This document shows positions 25,560 to 34,075 of a stretch of DNA of 64,000 nt, one piece after another (within the stretch, counting starts at the first letter, position 1; every line of letters begins with the position of its first letter). The DNA is taken from assembly GCA_018336035.1 (NCBI GenBank), contig JAGXRD010000146.1, positions 54,364-118,363 of the forward strand, given 5' to 3'. The DNA is from Alphaproteobacteria bacterium. GTDB lineage: Bacteria; Pseudomonadota; Alphaproteobacteria; Ferrovibrionales; Ferrovibrionaceae. The translations under genes and the position numbers were made by a program. The notes under the pieces are model-generated. The model made no database searches. It worked only from the letters and a program-made list of their open reading frames with translations, and was not told the DNA's origin.

Positions 25560-26725
25560 TCTGCCGCTAGGATTGCAGTGCCAGCCATGTGCTTGCTCGA
25601 CATCAGACCGCCTGTCCCGTGGGCGAGGACGAGATCATGATTCTTGACTTGAACCGCAGGATGGGCTTCGCCCCGACACTGACGGACGGCTTCCAGAAGT
25701 TTGGTCATGCCGCCCTTGTTTCCGGGGTGATTCGAGCACAGGCCACCACCGTCCGTGTTGAACGGAAGCTTCCCAATACCGGAAATGAGGTTTCCGTCTG
25801 CAGCAAAGCGCCCACCGGCACCCTTCGGGCAGAACCCGATGTCTTCAAGCTGCATGATGACGGTAATTGTGAAGCTGTCGTAGAGAGAGGCGTACTTGAT
25901 ATCCGCAGGGCGGACCCCCGCTTCGGCAAAAGCGGCCGCCGCTGACTGGACCCCGGCGGAATACATAATGTCGTTCTTTCCGCCGTTGCTGTGCTTCATA
26001 GATTCACCAGAACCTACGAGCTTGACACGTGGCCGCTTAAGCTGCTTGGCGATTTCCGGCCGCGCTACGATGATGGCACCGCCACCATCGGTCACTACAC
26101 AGCAATCGGCTCTGCGCAACGGGTCGGCAACGATCGGCGAGGCCAGGACATCCTCGACCGTCATTACCTGCTGCAGCTTCGCATGAGGATTGTATTGGGC
26201 GTGGTGAGAAGCAGCTACCTTAACCCAGGCAAGCTGCTCTGGAGTCGTCTCGAACTGATACATGTGGCGCCGTGCGACCATCGCATACCCAAAGGCAGGC
26301 GGGACCATGACGGGCGGAAGGAACGCGTTCTCGGGAGCTGCAGCGCTGTCTACGCCCGCCAGTACAGGCCCGGCACCAGAGGCGAGAGGGCGATCGGCCA
26401 TCGTGATAAGCGCAACATTGCAATGGCCAGCCGCGATTGCCTGCGCCGCGTGGCTGACATGCAAAATGTAAGAGGAGCCGCCGGTTTCGGTCGTATCGAT
26501 ATGGCGAAGGTTCTGCAGGCCAATGTATTCGGCCATCGAAAAGCCGCCGAGGCCCGGAGCATCGGCGCCACAAAAGTAACCGTCGATGTCCCGCAGAGAA
26601 AGCCCGGCATCTTCGAGCGCGCCATAGGCAACGTCTGCATGCAACTGAGCAGTCGAAATTCCGTCTGCTCGGCGCGTTGGATGTTCGTAGATGCCGACAA
26701 TGTAGGCGTTAGCCGTGCTGGTCAA
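25556..26725 (-). CDS. Thiolase-superfamily protein (SCP-x/Ltp-like) lacking the usual nucleophilic Cys
   Basis: 389 aa from TTG 26725, which has AGGAGAGGGA upstream; the frame to 26770 adds an unlikely Cys-rich start. Thiolase-like features are ANAYIVGIYEHPTRR, SHAAQAIAAGHCNVALI, SLYDSFTITVIMQLEDIGF and the late NTDGGGLCSNHPGNKGG and LAHGTGGLMS. Where thiolases have TCASGSS, this reads TTETGGSSY, so the acyl-carrying Cys is replaced. The Tyr in LYDSF is the position proposed to be catalytic in Ltp2-type retro-aldolases that act with a DUF35 partner. The next gene carries exactly that domain. A thiolase or aldolase acting on a 3-oxo- or 3-hydroxyacyl-CoA is likely; which one cannot be decided from sequence. 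Confidence 0.85.
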   Translation of the reverse strand: MTSTANAYIVGIYEHPTRRADGISTAQLHADVAYGALEDAGLSLRDIDGYFCGADAPGLGGFSMAEYIGLQNLRHIDTTETGGSSYILHVSHAAQAIAAGHCNVALITMADRPLASGAGPVLAGVDSAAAPENAFLPPVMVPPAFGYAMVARRHMYQFETTPEQLAWVKVAASHHAQYNPHAKLQQVMTVEDVLASPIVADPLRRADCCVVTDGGGAIIVARPEIAKQLKRPRVKLVGSGESMKHSNGGKNDIMYSAGVQSAAAAFAEAGVRPADIKYASLYDSFTITVIMQLEDIGFCPKGAGGRFAADGNLISGIGKLPFNTDGGGLCSNHPGNKGGMTKLLEAVRQCRGEAHPAVQVKNHDLVLAHGTGGLMSSKHMAGTAILAAE

Positions 26726-26777
26726 AGCGTGTCCCTCTCCTGAAGCTCGAAAGCAGCAGTCACAAATCAAATTTGTA

Positions 26778-26794
26778 TATAAGGGAACCTTATA
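26778..26794. promoter_or_regulatory. Inverted repeat upstream of the thiolase operon
   Basis: TATAAGG-gaa-CCTTATA is a perfect 7+3+7 inverted repeat about 53 bases before the TTG start at 26725. A related box (TAAGGGACCCTTA) lies at 30340-30352 before the binding-protein gene. MarR and TetR proteins bind such sites; the MarR gene at 21602 or the LysR gene next door are candidates. Confidence 0.55.
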
Positions 26795-26879
26795 AAGTCA
26801 AGGGCAGGAAATGTTGACGGATTTCTCCTGCCCCGACCGCTTTGTGCCAGGCCGCAATCTTCGGGGATGCCGAAGCGAC

Positions 26880-27812
26880 CTATTGTTGTCTGATCGGAAT
26901 TTTCGCCTTTGGCATCATCCCGCTGCGGCGCAAGGCCTGAATACACATGGAACGCAGCCACTTGTTCCGCTGGTCATTGTGAAGACGGCGGTGCCAAAGG
27001 ATGGTGACGTAAGATGTCGGCATGGGAAATGGCGGCATTACCGTCTTTACGAGGCCCAGCGGTAAAAACTGGTCAGCCAGCTTATCGGCGACAATAGCGA
27101 TCATATCGCTTTTGGCGATGAGCAACGGCAGGGTCAGGTAGTGCGAATTCCGGAGAGCAATTTTCCGATCGATCCGGTGCTTTTTGAAATATGCATCCAA
27201 CAGCCGGACAGTTCGGATGTCCGTCTCGACAACAGCATGTTGGAATTCGGAAAATTGCTGTTTGGTGAGCTTTTTCCCCGCTAAGGGGTGGTCGCTTCGA
27301 ACCAGGCACGAAAATGAGTAGGAGCCGATTGCCTGTTGCATGAGTGTCGCGGACTCGAAGTCTGAAAAATCGCCAAAAGCAATGTCCACGACCCCATCTT
27401 CAAGAGCGCGTGACACTTCGCTGGCCGCTAGCGACAACGTTCGGACGACGGCCAAAGGAGCTATCGACGTCAAAGAGGGCATTAACCTGGGGAGAAATGT
27501 TGTTTCGCCGACGTCCGTGAGGGAGATGCGGAATTCACCATGTTCCTTGGACGGATCGTAGTTCTCGCCGCGGAGCACGTCGCTGGTAACGGCGCCTAAG
27601 ATCGCTCGGACCGCCTGCGCGAGACTCTGGGCCCGAGGCGTCGGCTTGAGCCCCCGTCCAGTACGGACGAAAAGCGGATCGTCAAGCTCAGTGCGCAATC
27701 GATTCAGGGATGTACTGAGACCGGATTGGCTCAGTTTCAAATGCTCAGCTGCGCGGCTGACGCTGCCGGTATCGAAAATAGCGAGGAAAATCGGGAGCAA
27801 ATTCAGGTCCAT
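26880..27812 (-). CDS. LysR family transcriptional regulator (NodD/PcpR-like)
   Basis: 310 aa from ATG 27812; the 45 upstream codons lie in the promoter. N-terminal helix-turn-helix MDLNLLPIFLAIFDTGSVS, then RAAEHLKLSQSGLSTSLNRL, and FVRTGRGLKPTPRA. A periplasmic-binding-like effector domain follows. It is divergent from the Rieske oxygenase gene with a 105-base gap, the classical arrangement for LysR control. It probably activates the plus-strand operon starting at 27918 in response to a substrate or intermediate. Confidence 0.9.
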   Translation of the reverse strand: MDLNLLPIFLAIFDTGSVSRAAEHLKLSQSGLSTSLNRLRTELDDPLFVRTGRGLKPTPRAQSLAQAVRAILGAVTSDVLRGENYDPSKEHGEFRISLTDVGETTFLPRLMPSLTSIAPLAVVRTLSLAASEVSRALEDGVVDIAFGDFSDFESATLMQQAIGSYSFSCLVRSDHPLAGKKLTKQQFSEFQHAVVETDIRTVRLLDAYFKKHRIDRKIALRNSHYLTLPLLIAKSDMIAIVADKLADQFLPLGLVKTVMPPFPMPTSYVTILWHRRLHNDQRNKWLRSMCIQALRRSGMMPKAKIPIRQQ

Positions 27813-27917
27813 ACGATATCGTACACAGCGATAATGCAAATCGTCAATATCGTGTTGATAGATGACATAAATATGCCAACGATGGGATGGAGTGAACTTT
27901 TCAGCAGGGGAATACCA
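27813..27917. promoter_or_regulatory. Divergent promoter region between LysR and Rieske oxygenase genes
   Basis: Contains TACGATATCGTA (27812-27823), a perfect 12-bp palindrome touching the LysR start, and nearby ATCG/CGAT half-sites (AAATCGTCAATATCGTGTTGAT). This AT-rich stretch fits a LysR recognition and activation pair. No confident -35/-10 was assigned. Confidence 0.5.
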
Positions 27918-29141
27918 GTGAGCACCATCGAAGTTACCCGGTCGCAACCCAATGGCTCAGCGTACGGGCGTAAGGAAGCCCATCCGGATGAAATCCTCGT
28001 GGGAGTGGCGCAGGGTACTCCGTGCGGGGAGTATATGCGCCGCTACTGGCAGCCGGTTGGCGTATCCAGCAGCCTGACGTCAGATCGGCCCCAGAAGGTG
28101 AAAATTCTGGGCGAGGAGCTGGTTCTCTTCCGTGACAAAACCGGTCGAGCGGGCCTTCTCTATCCTCGCTGCATGCACCGCGGCACGACCCTCTATTATG
28201 GAAAGATCGAAGAAAAGGGCCTTCGCTGCTGCTACCACGGCTGGCTGTTTGACGTCGAAGGCAATTGCCTGGAGCAGCCGTGTGAGCCGGATGGCGGCAA
28301 GAACAAGGAGAATGCACGCCAGCCGTGGTATCCGGTTGCCGAGCGGTATGGGCTGGTGTTTGCCTACATGGGCCCCCAGGACAAAATGCCGGTCCTGCCG
28401 AAATACGACATCTTCGAGAATCTCACCAATGACGAAGAGTTTCTGGTTGAGGGGACGGGCTACTTTGGCTACGGCGCGCCCGTGGCTGACCCGCATGTCG
28501 GGTTCCACTGGCTGCAGAACTGGGAGAACATCGTAGACCCGTACCATACGTACGTTCTGCATTCGACTTTCAGCGCCATCCAGTTCTCCGACCCGCTCAA
28601 GGTCGCCCCGAAGGTCAAGTTCGAGAACATTCCCGGCGGCGTAATCTATCGAGCTTTCCGAGGCCTCGACGATGGCCGCATGATGGAGCGCGTAAATTCG
28701 GCGCTGCTGCCGAATGTCTCCGTTATCCCGGAAATCTCGGCCGCTGAAGGTCGGTCTATCATGATGGGGTGGCATGTCGCCGTTGACGACACCACCTTCC
28801 GGGCATTCCTGGTTCGCAAAATCAAGAAGGGCACGACCTACTTCACCGGCATCAAAGCTCACAACGGGAAAATCTGGACCGAAGCGACCGAGGAAGAACG
28901 GCGCGATTTCCCGAGTGACTACGAAGCGCAGTCGGGTCAGGGCCCTGTCACGCTCCATTCTGAAGAGCACCTGGCGACCAGCGACCTGGGCATCGTCATG
29001 CTTCGTCGGAAGATGAAACAGCAGATCGACGTTGTCGCCAAGGGAGGCAATCCGGAAGGCGCCATTTACGACGAGGGGCAGGCGCTGGTGACAACCCTCT
29101 CTGGCAACTACTACACGGCGCCGCAGAAGGCAGCCAGTTGA
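27918..29141 (+). CDS. Rieske non-heme iron oxygenase, alpha subunit (phthalate/vanillate demethylase type)
   Basis: 407 aa from GTG 27918, seven bases after AGGGG; ATG 27891 is an alternative. The Rieske [2Fe-2S] ligands are Cys85-Met-His87 and Cys104-Cys-Tyr-His107. The catalytic Fe(II) site is ENIVDPYHTYVLH, the N-x2-D-x2-H-x4-H pattern with an Asp bridge. No beta subunit gene is nearby, as expected for the phthalate/vanillate (class IA) group. These enzymes O-demethylate methoxyaromatics or hydroxylate rings using electrons from a separate reductase, encoded 175 bases downstream. A demethylase or monohydroxylating role fits a pathway to 3-hydroxybenzoate and gentisate. Confidence 0.9.
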   Translation: MSTIEVTRSQPNGSAYGRKEAHPDEILVGVAQGTPCGEYMRRYWQPVGVSSSLTSDRPQKVKILGEELVLFRDKTGRAGLLYPRCMHRGTTLYYGKIEEKGLRCCYHGWLFDVEGNCLEQPCEPDGGKNKENARQPWYPVAERYGLVFAYMGPQDKMPVLPKYDIFENLTNDEEFLVEGTGYFGYGAPVADPHVGFHWLQNWENIVDPYHTYVLHSTFSAIQFSDPLKVAPKVKFENIPGGVIYRAFRGLDDGRMMERVNSALLPNVSVIPEISAAEGRSIMMGWHVAVDDTTFRAFLVRKIKKGTTYFTGIKAHNGKIWTEATEEERRDFPSDYEAQSGQGPVTLHSEEHLATSDLGIVMLRRKMKQQIDVVAKGGNPEGAIYDEGQALVTTLSGNYYTAPQKAAS

Positions 29142-29158
29142 AGTAAGGCAAAGGTACC

Positions 29159-29198
29159 AGGGTGATTGAATGGCCTTCTCAGCAATCCCAATCACCCT
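29159..29198 (+). other. Intercistronic hairpin between oxygenase and reductase genes
   Basis: AGGGTGATTG (29159-29168) pairs perfectly with CAATCACCCT (29189-29198) around a 20-base loop. There is no T-run, so it more likely stabilises or attenuates mRNA than ends it. Confidence 0.6.
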
Positions 29199-29316
29199 GT
29201 TAGCCTTCATTTGGTTACCGGAGTCGTTGTTGTCTCCGACCAATCTTTGGCCTTGCTTGGATGTTGGTGTGGACCCCTCCCTGGCTGGCGCGTACGCATC
29301 TTGAGTAGTGAAATAT

Positions 29317-30279
29317 ATGGCTGTTGACCGCATCGAGGTTGTCGTTAGCGAAGTAGTCCAGGAGGCCGAGGGGATTCGGGCATTCGCCTTCCAGCGTGTG
29401 GACAAAAGCAGCCTGCCGGAATTCACGGCGGGCTCTCATATCGATGTGTTTATCCCTGGTGGGATTGTCCGCCAGTATTCCCTTTCCGGAAGTCCGTCTG
29501 AGTGTGACCGATACACGATTGGCGTGCTTCGGGAAGAAAATGGCCGCGGCGGATCAAAGGCTCTGTATGATCAGGTCCGGCCCGGAGATCGACTGTTCAT
29601 CTCAGAGCCCAGAAATCATTTTGAACTAACGCGCAGTGCTAAGCGGTATTTGCTGCTCGCGGGCGGCATTGGCATCACCCCTATGATGTCGATGCTGGAG
29701 TACTTGGCCCCTGAAGGCCTGCCGTATGAGCTGCACTTCTGCACGCGGTCTAAAGCCGTGACGCCGTTCCGGAAGCGTCTTTCGGAAATCAAGGGTAACG
29801 GCCAGGTTCACCACCATTTCGATAATGGTAATCCCGAAAACGGGCTCAAGATCGGTGAGCTGTTGCGGGAATACGATGATGGAACGCATCTCTATTTCTG
29901 CGGGCCGCCGGGCTTCATGGGTGCCGTAAAGGTCGCATCGTCACATTGGAACCAAGAAACCGTTCACTTCGAACACTTCAGCGCTCCAGCACTAGACGCC
30001 GCAAACGATCAGGGCCTGGAATGTTTTTACGTGCGGATAGCCAGCACGGGTGCAACCTATGAGGTTCCGGCAGACCGTTCCATTGCGCAGGTTTTGCAGG
30101 AAAACGGCGTCGAAACCAACACCTCATGCTCTCAGGGAATATGTGGGACTTGCCAGACCCGCTATCTCAACGGCGAACCGCAGCACATGGATCTGATTCT
30201 GACGCCGAGCGAGCAGGCGGAGTATCTGATGATCTGCTGTTCGCGATCGAAGACAAAGGAACTCATTCTGGATCTGTAG
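29317..30279 (+). CDS. Class IA oxygenase reductase (FMN, NAD, plant-type [2Fe-2S])
   Basis: 320 aa from ATG 29317; GTG 29308 is possible. Domain order is flavin domain (RQYSLSGS binding motif near residue 50), NAD domain (LLAGGIGITPMMSML near 110; FCGPPGFM near 195), and a C-terminal ferredoxin domain with Cys ligands in CSQGICGTC and a fourth Cys near YLMICC. This is the phthalate-dioxygenase-reductase/VanB architecture. It passes electrons from NAD(P)H to the Rieske oxygenase encoded upstream. A 30-aa ferredoxin-like tail is complete and the length is normal. Confidence 0.92.
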   Translation: MAVDRIEVVVSEVVQEAEGIRAFAFQRVDKSSLPEFTAGSHIDVFIPGGIVRQYSLSGSPSECDRYTIGVLREENGRGGSKALYDQVRPGDRLFISEPRNHFELTRSAKRYLLLAGGIGITPMMSMLEYLAPEGLPYELHFCTRSKAVTPFRKRLSEIKGNGQVHHHFDNGNPENGLKIGELLREYDDGTHLYFCGPPGFMGAVKVASSHWNQETVHFEHFSAPALDAANDQGLECFYVRIASTGATYEVPADRSIAQVLQENGVETNTSCSQGICGTCQTRYLNGEPQHMDLILTPSEQAEYLMICCSRSKTKELILDL

Positions 30280-30339
30280 AAAACGGGAGTGCGTCAGCAC
30301 GCCTACAATTGTGTCGAGCCGATGGTAATCCGTTGACGA

Positions 30340-30352
30340 TAAGGGACCCTTA
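30340..30352. promoter_or_regulatory. Odd-length palindrome upstream of the binding-protein gene
   Basis: TAAGGGACCCTTA, six paired bases on each side of a central A, 143 bases before ATG 30495. It resembles the box at 26778-26794 (AAGG...CCTT core). Confidence 0.45.
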
Positions 30353-30494
30353 CAATACAGTTTTGCAACGGTGTCACATGAGGACGGTAAGTCGGGTTGA
30401 TGAAACATCTGGAGAAACCGCAGAGGGGTGGTTTCCTGGGTATCTGAGGGACAGATCGCCGCTAACAGCAGGCTTGTGCAGGGAGGGGAAGAGG

Positions 30495-32063
30495 ATGCTT
30501 CGTTTAAAACAATACCTATTCTTGATGGCATCGAGTGTGATGGTAATCCTGTGGGCTGGGACCGCAGTCGCAGGCAAGGCGGATAACACTCTCCGCATTG
30601 CCATGAGCGGTCCTATCGTGCCGTTGGACATCTACACAAATCCCTCGGACGAAGCCGCCCTTGGCGGCAGCGCGGTTTTCAATACGCTGGTGGCCTACAA
30701 CACCAAGCGCAGCGCTTATGTCGGGGTCATCGCCGAAAGCTGGAAGTCGATCGATCCCTTGACGCTCGAAGTGAAGATCAAGCCTGGCCTGACGTTCCAG
30801 GACGGATCTCCGCTGAATGCTGAGGATGTTGCATATACGGTCAACTTCCTTGTCAATCCAGACACCAAATTCGTCCGCAAGGCGCGGTTCCTGGTGTTTT
30901 CAGGCGCGGAGAAAGTTGACGATTTGACGGTTCGGATCAAGCTGCGCGAGCCCTATGCCATGTTGATGGCTCGCCTGACGGGTATGCCGATCTTCCCGTC
31001 TGATCTGCACTCGAAACTTGGCGAGAACTTTGCCGACTGGGGCCGGGCGCCCGTTGGCTCCGGCCCTTATAAGGTGGTTCAGTTCGACCAGGCTAAGGGG
31101 ATCATCCTTGAGCGCTGGGAAGGCTACAAGCTGGGCCCGATACCCGAAGTTAAGCGGGTAATCCTCAGGTCCATTCCGGATGCCCAGTCGCAAATGGCCG
31201 AAATGATGGTCAAGGGTATCGACCTCATGATTGCGGATACCCCGGAGATCGTCACTGCGCTAACCGCCAATCCGGACATTGCCGCGACTGACGTCGAGGA
31301 TCTGACGTACCACTTTGCCTATGTGGACGCGGCTGGCCGCAGCGAGCTGAAGGTGTTCAAAGACAAACGCGTTCGCCAGGCGGTGTTCCACGCAATTGAC
31401 CGCTCCGCCATCAAAAAGAAGCTGATTACCGGCGGCTCAGCAGTTAAGGACCTCGACAGAATCTGCTTCCCGTTCCAGGTTGACTGCCCGGACGATGCAA
31501 AGCCGCTGTCCTATGACCCACAGAAGGCGAAGGCGCTGCTCGCGGAAGCGGGATACGCAAACGGCTTCGACCTGCAGGTGTCAACCTGGGGCTTGTCGCG
31601 TCCCGTGGCCGAAGCAATCGTGGGGTATCTGCGCGCGGTCGGGATCCGGGCCAAGGTCGACATCCTGACGCTGGCAGCTTACCGGAAGAAGCAAGCAGAT
31701 GGAAATCTGCAAATGCTGGTCGCCTACTACACGCACGGCGGCCTGCCTGATGCGGGCGTGGGACTGGAATACTATTATTCCGCTCCCAGCCAGGACTATT
31801 CTGGAGATGCCCGCCTGTTCGAGCTGACGACTCTCGCTAACAGGGAAATGGACGGCGCGAAGCGATTGCAGCTCATGCGGGAAGCGTACGACCGCATGCA
31901 GAATGAAGCTTTCATCGCACCGATTGCAAAGTCGCCCAGCGTGATCGTTCATAGCAAAGACGTTGTCGTCAACTCAGCGACCCGCGGTGATGTCCAATAC
32001 GCGCAGTGGAGTTTCCTAGAGTCCTACGGCACGACTCCGCCAATTCTCGGTTGGGCAAAATAA
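30495..32063 (+). CDS. Family-5 (oligopeptide/dipeptide-type) extracellular solute-binding protein
   Basis: 522 aa from ATG 30495, right behind GGAAGAGG; the frame is open far upstream but overlaps the reductase gene. A signal peptide (LKQYLFLMASSVMVILWAGTAVAG) is followed by DNTLRIAMSG, ESWKSIDPLTLEVKIKPGLTFQDG, the SBP_bac_5 signature and APVGSGPYKV, a family hallmark. Transport genes for Dpp-type permeases and ATPases lie 3 kb downstream (34920-38770), split from it by the ligase and hydratase. It delivers a solute to that importer. Given the context, an aromatic acid or its conjugate is more likely than a peptide, but this is inference. Confidence 0.9.
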   Translation: MLRLKQYLFLMASSVMVILWAGTAVAGKADNTLRIAMSGPIVPLDIYTNPSDEAALGGSAVFNTLVAYNTKRSAYVGVIAESWKSIDPLTLEVKIKPGLTFQDGSPLNAEDVAYTVNFLVNPDTKFVRKARFLVFSGAEKVDDLTVRIKLREPYAMLMARLTGMPIFPSDLHSKLGENFADWGRAPVGSGPYKVVQFDQAKGIILERWEGYKLGPIPEVKRVILRSIPDAQSQMAEMMVKGIDLMIADTPEIVTALTANPDIAATDVEDLTYHFAYVDAAGRSELKVFKDKRVRQAVFHAIDRSAIKKKLITGGSAVKDLDRICFPFQVDCPDDAKPLSYDPQKAKALLAEAGYANGFDLQVSTWGLSRPVAEAIVGYLRAVGIRAKVDILTLAAYRKKQADGNLQMLVAYYTHGGLPDAGVGLEYYYSAPSQDYSGDARLFELTTLANREMDGAKRLQLMREAYDRMQNEAFIAPIAKSPSVIVHSKDVVVNSATRGDVQYAQWSFLESYGTTPPILGWAK

Positions 32064-32128
32064 CGTCGTTGAAATACCTGATTTGTGGACAAGTAACGGC
32101 TTCGTCCATGGGCCAGTCATCGGAAAAT

Positions 32129-32170
32129 GATCGGAGGTACCGCAGCGTGATTGGTGCGGTACCTCCGATC
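32129..32170 (+). other. Long perfect hairpin in the leader of the CoA ligase gene
   Basis: GATCGGAGGTACCGCA (32129-32144) pairs over 16 bases with TGCGGTACCTCCGATC (32155-32170), with a 10-base loop. No T-run follows on the plus strand. It lies between the binding-protein stop (32063) and the ligase start (32189); it may be an mRNA processing/stability element or a dyad operator. The complete 32064-32188 gap holds nothing else. Confidence 0.7.
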
Positions 32171-32188
32171 TGCAGTGATATAGGGAAT

Positions 32189-34048
32189 ATGAATTTGCAT
32201 CATTCGGCGGACATAAAATTTCTACCTGTTCCCTTCATCGACCGGGAGATTGAGCTGGATCACCGGCCCGATGGCAGCATCATTGTCCGAAACAAGACAA
32301 TTCTGAAGCCATACGAAGTGCATCTCCCGGCTTTGTTGCGGCGCGCGGCCGCAGCTAACCCAGATCGCAGCTGGCTCGCCCAGCGTCGTGGCGCGAACAG
32401 GGATTGGGTAAGGCTCTCGTATTCGGACGCGCAGCGCCAGGTCGACGCATTAACCCAGTATCTTCTCGATCTGGATGCCGCGAGCCGGACGGTCATGATT
32501 CTCTCCGGGAATTCGATTGAGCACGGAGTTATGGCGCTCGCGGCGATGCAGGCGCATATGCCGGTCTCCCCAATTTCCACCGCATATTCACTGCGGAGTA
32601 AGGATTTTGGCAAACTGAAGGACATGGCCAGGCTTCTGAAGCCGAAGGTCATATTCGTTCAAAGCGCGAAAGAGTATCAGCACGCTTTGAGCGCTCTGGC
32701 TTCGCCGGACATCAAAGTGATCTATGTCGAAGAGCCCATCGGTAACGTCGACGGCGTAGCGTTCTCGGACGCCGTCTCGACACCCGTAACAGCGGCTGTC
32801 GCGGATGCCGTCGGCCGCCTTACAGGAGACACGGTAGCCAAGTACATGTTCACCTCTGGCTCCACAAGTACGCCAAAGGCGGTCATCACCACACACAAGA
32901 TGCTTTGCTCGAATGTCGTTCTGAGCGACATGGCAATCAAAACAGAGCCGGAATCACCGCCGCATGTGACTATCGATTGGCTTCCCTGGAGCCATGTGAT
33001 GGGTGGGAACTCGATATTCGGAATGACGCTGCATAAGGGTGGCACTCTGTATATCGACGATGGAAAGCCGCTTCTGGAAGCTTTCTCTGAGACAATCAAC
33101 AATCTTCGGGAAGTGTCGCCAACCAGATTTGCCAACGTGCCGATCGGCTACGCGATGTTGGCTGACGCGATGGAGAGAGACGACGAACTCGCCAAGAAAT
33201 TCTTTAAGCACCTGCGGTTCCTGGGATACGCAGGCGCTCGATTGGCCGACGATACATATTATCGAATTCAGACGCTGGCGATTAAGCATACCGGGCACCG
33301 AATCTCATTCCTGTCGGGATTTGGGGCGACCGAAACTGGTCCGTTCGCAATGTATGTCTACTGGCAGACCGGCCAGACCGGCCTTATTGGGCTGCCGTTG
33401 CCCGGCGTTGACGTGAAATTGGTCCCCATCGACGCGCAGCGATATGAGATTCGCGCTCGCAGTCCAAGTATAACGCCCGGGTACCTTGAGAATGAGGAGC
33501 AGACTAAAAGCGCCTTCGACGACGAAGGGTTCTATAAGCTTGGAGATGCCGCCTCGTTCGTGGACAAGGATAATCCGGACGAAGGCTTCATCTTCGCTGG
33601 CCGGGTTGCCGAAGAATTCAAGCTGCAGTCCGGGACCTTTGTCAAAGTCGGCGCCCTTAGGGTCAAAGTGGTTGACGCGCTGGCGCCGCTGGCATCTGAC
33701 GTTGTCATTGCGGGAGCGGATCAGGATTTCGTGGCTGCCTTGGTCTGGCCGAACCTTCAGGGGTGCCGTCAGTTCTTGAAGCGCCCGGATGCCACTCTTG
33801 CTGATGTCGTGGCTGACCCGGCGGTTCGAGACGAGATCAAGAAGAAACTGGCGGCACACAATTTGGCGAATCCTGGAAATAGCAACCAGGTTCGGCGTGC
33901 CATTCTGATGGCGGTGCCGCTGTCAATCGACACTGGGGAAAGCACCGACAAGGGCTATACCAACCAGCGGAGGACACTGGAGACGCGGAAGGACAGCGTA
34001 GACCGTCTCTTCCAGCAGTCCGCTGGTGTCGATGTTATCGAAGCCTAG
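32189..34048 (+). CDS. Aryl-CoA ligase (feruloyl-CoA synthetase-like, AMP-forming)
   Basis: 619 aa from ATG 32189 with AGGGA just upstream; the frame runs back to 32006 across the hairpin, so the shorter start is preferred. ANL-superfamily motifs: P-loop FTSGSTSTPKAV near residue 220, GFGATETGP near 375, and GFYKLGDA near 450. ELDHRPDGSIIVRNKTILKPY is close to the feruloyl-CoA synthetase N-terminus. It should activate a cinnamate-type acid to its CoA ester with ATP, releasing AMP and PPi. It is followed by a crotonase gene and linked through the side-chain genes at 22044-26725. Confidence 0.88.
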   Translation: MNLHHSADIKFLPVPFIDREIELDHRPDGSIIVRNKTILKPYEVHLPALLRRAAAANPDRSWLAQRRGANRDWVRLSYSDAQRQVDALTQYLLDLDAASRTVMILSGNSIEHGVMALAAMQAHMPVSPISTAYSLRSKDFGKLKDMARLLKPKVIFVQSAKEYQHALSALASPDIKVIYVEEPIGNVDGVAFSDAVSTPVTAAVADAVGRLTGDTVAKYMFTSGSTSTPKAVITTHKMLCSNVVLSDMAIKTEPESPPHVTIDWLPWSHVMGGNSIFGMTLHKGGTLYIDDGKPLLEAFSETINNLREVSPTRFANVPIGYAMLADAMERDDELAKKFFKHLRFLGYAGARLADDTYYRIQTLAIKHTGHRISFLSGFGATETGPFAMYVYWQTGQTGLIGLPLPGVDVKLVPIDAQRYEIRARSPSITPGYLENEEQTKSAFDDEGFYKLGDAASFVDKDNPDEGFIFAGRVAEEFKLQSGTFVKVGALRVKVVDALAPLASDVVIAGADQDFVAALVWPNLQGCRQFLKRPDATLADVVADPAVRDEIKKKLAAHNLANPGNSNQVRRAILMAVPLSIDTGESTDKGYTNQRRTLETRKDSVDRLFQQSAGVDVIEA

Positions 34049-34075
34049 TTTCACGAGTACGGAAGATTGCCCCAA

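Noticed and set aside
28080..29426. 448-codon minus-strand frame opposite the Rieske oxygenase
   Set aside because: The plus strand carries both iron-site motifs, so this is a shadow.
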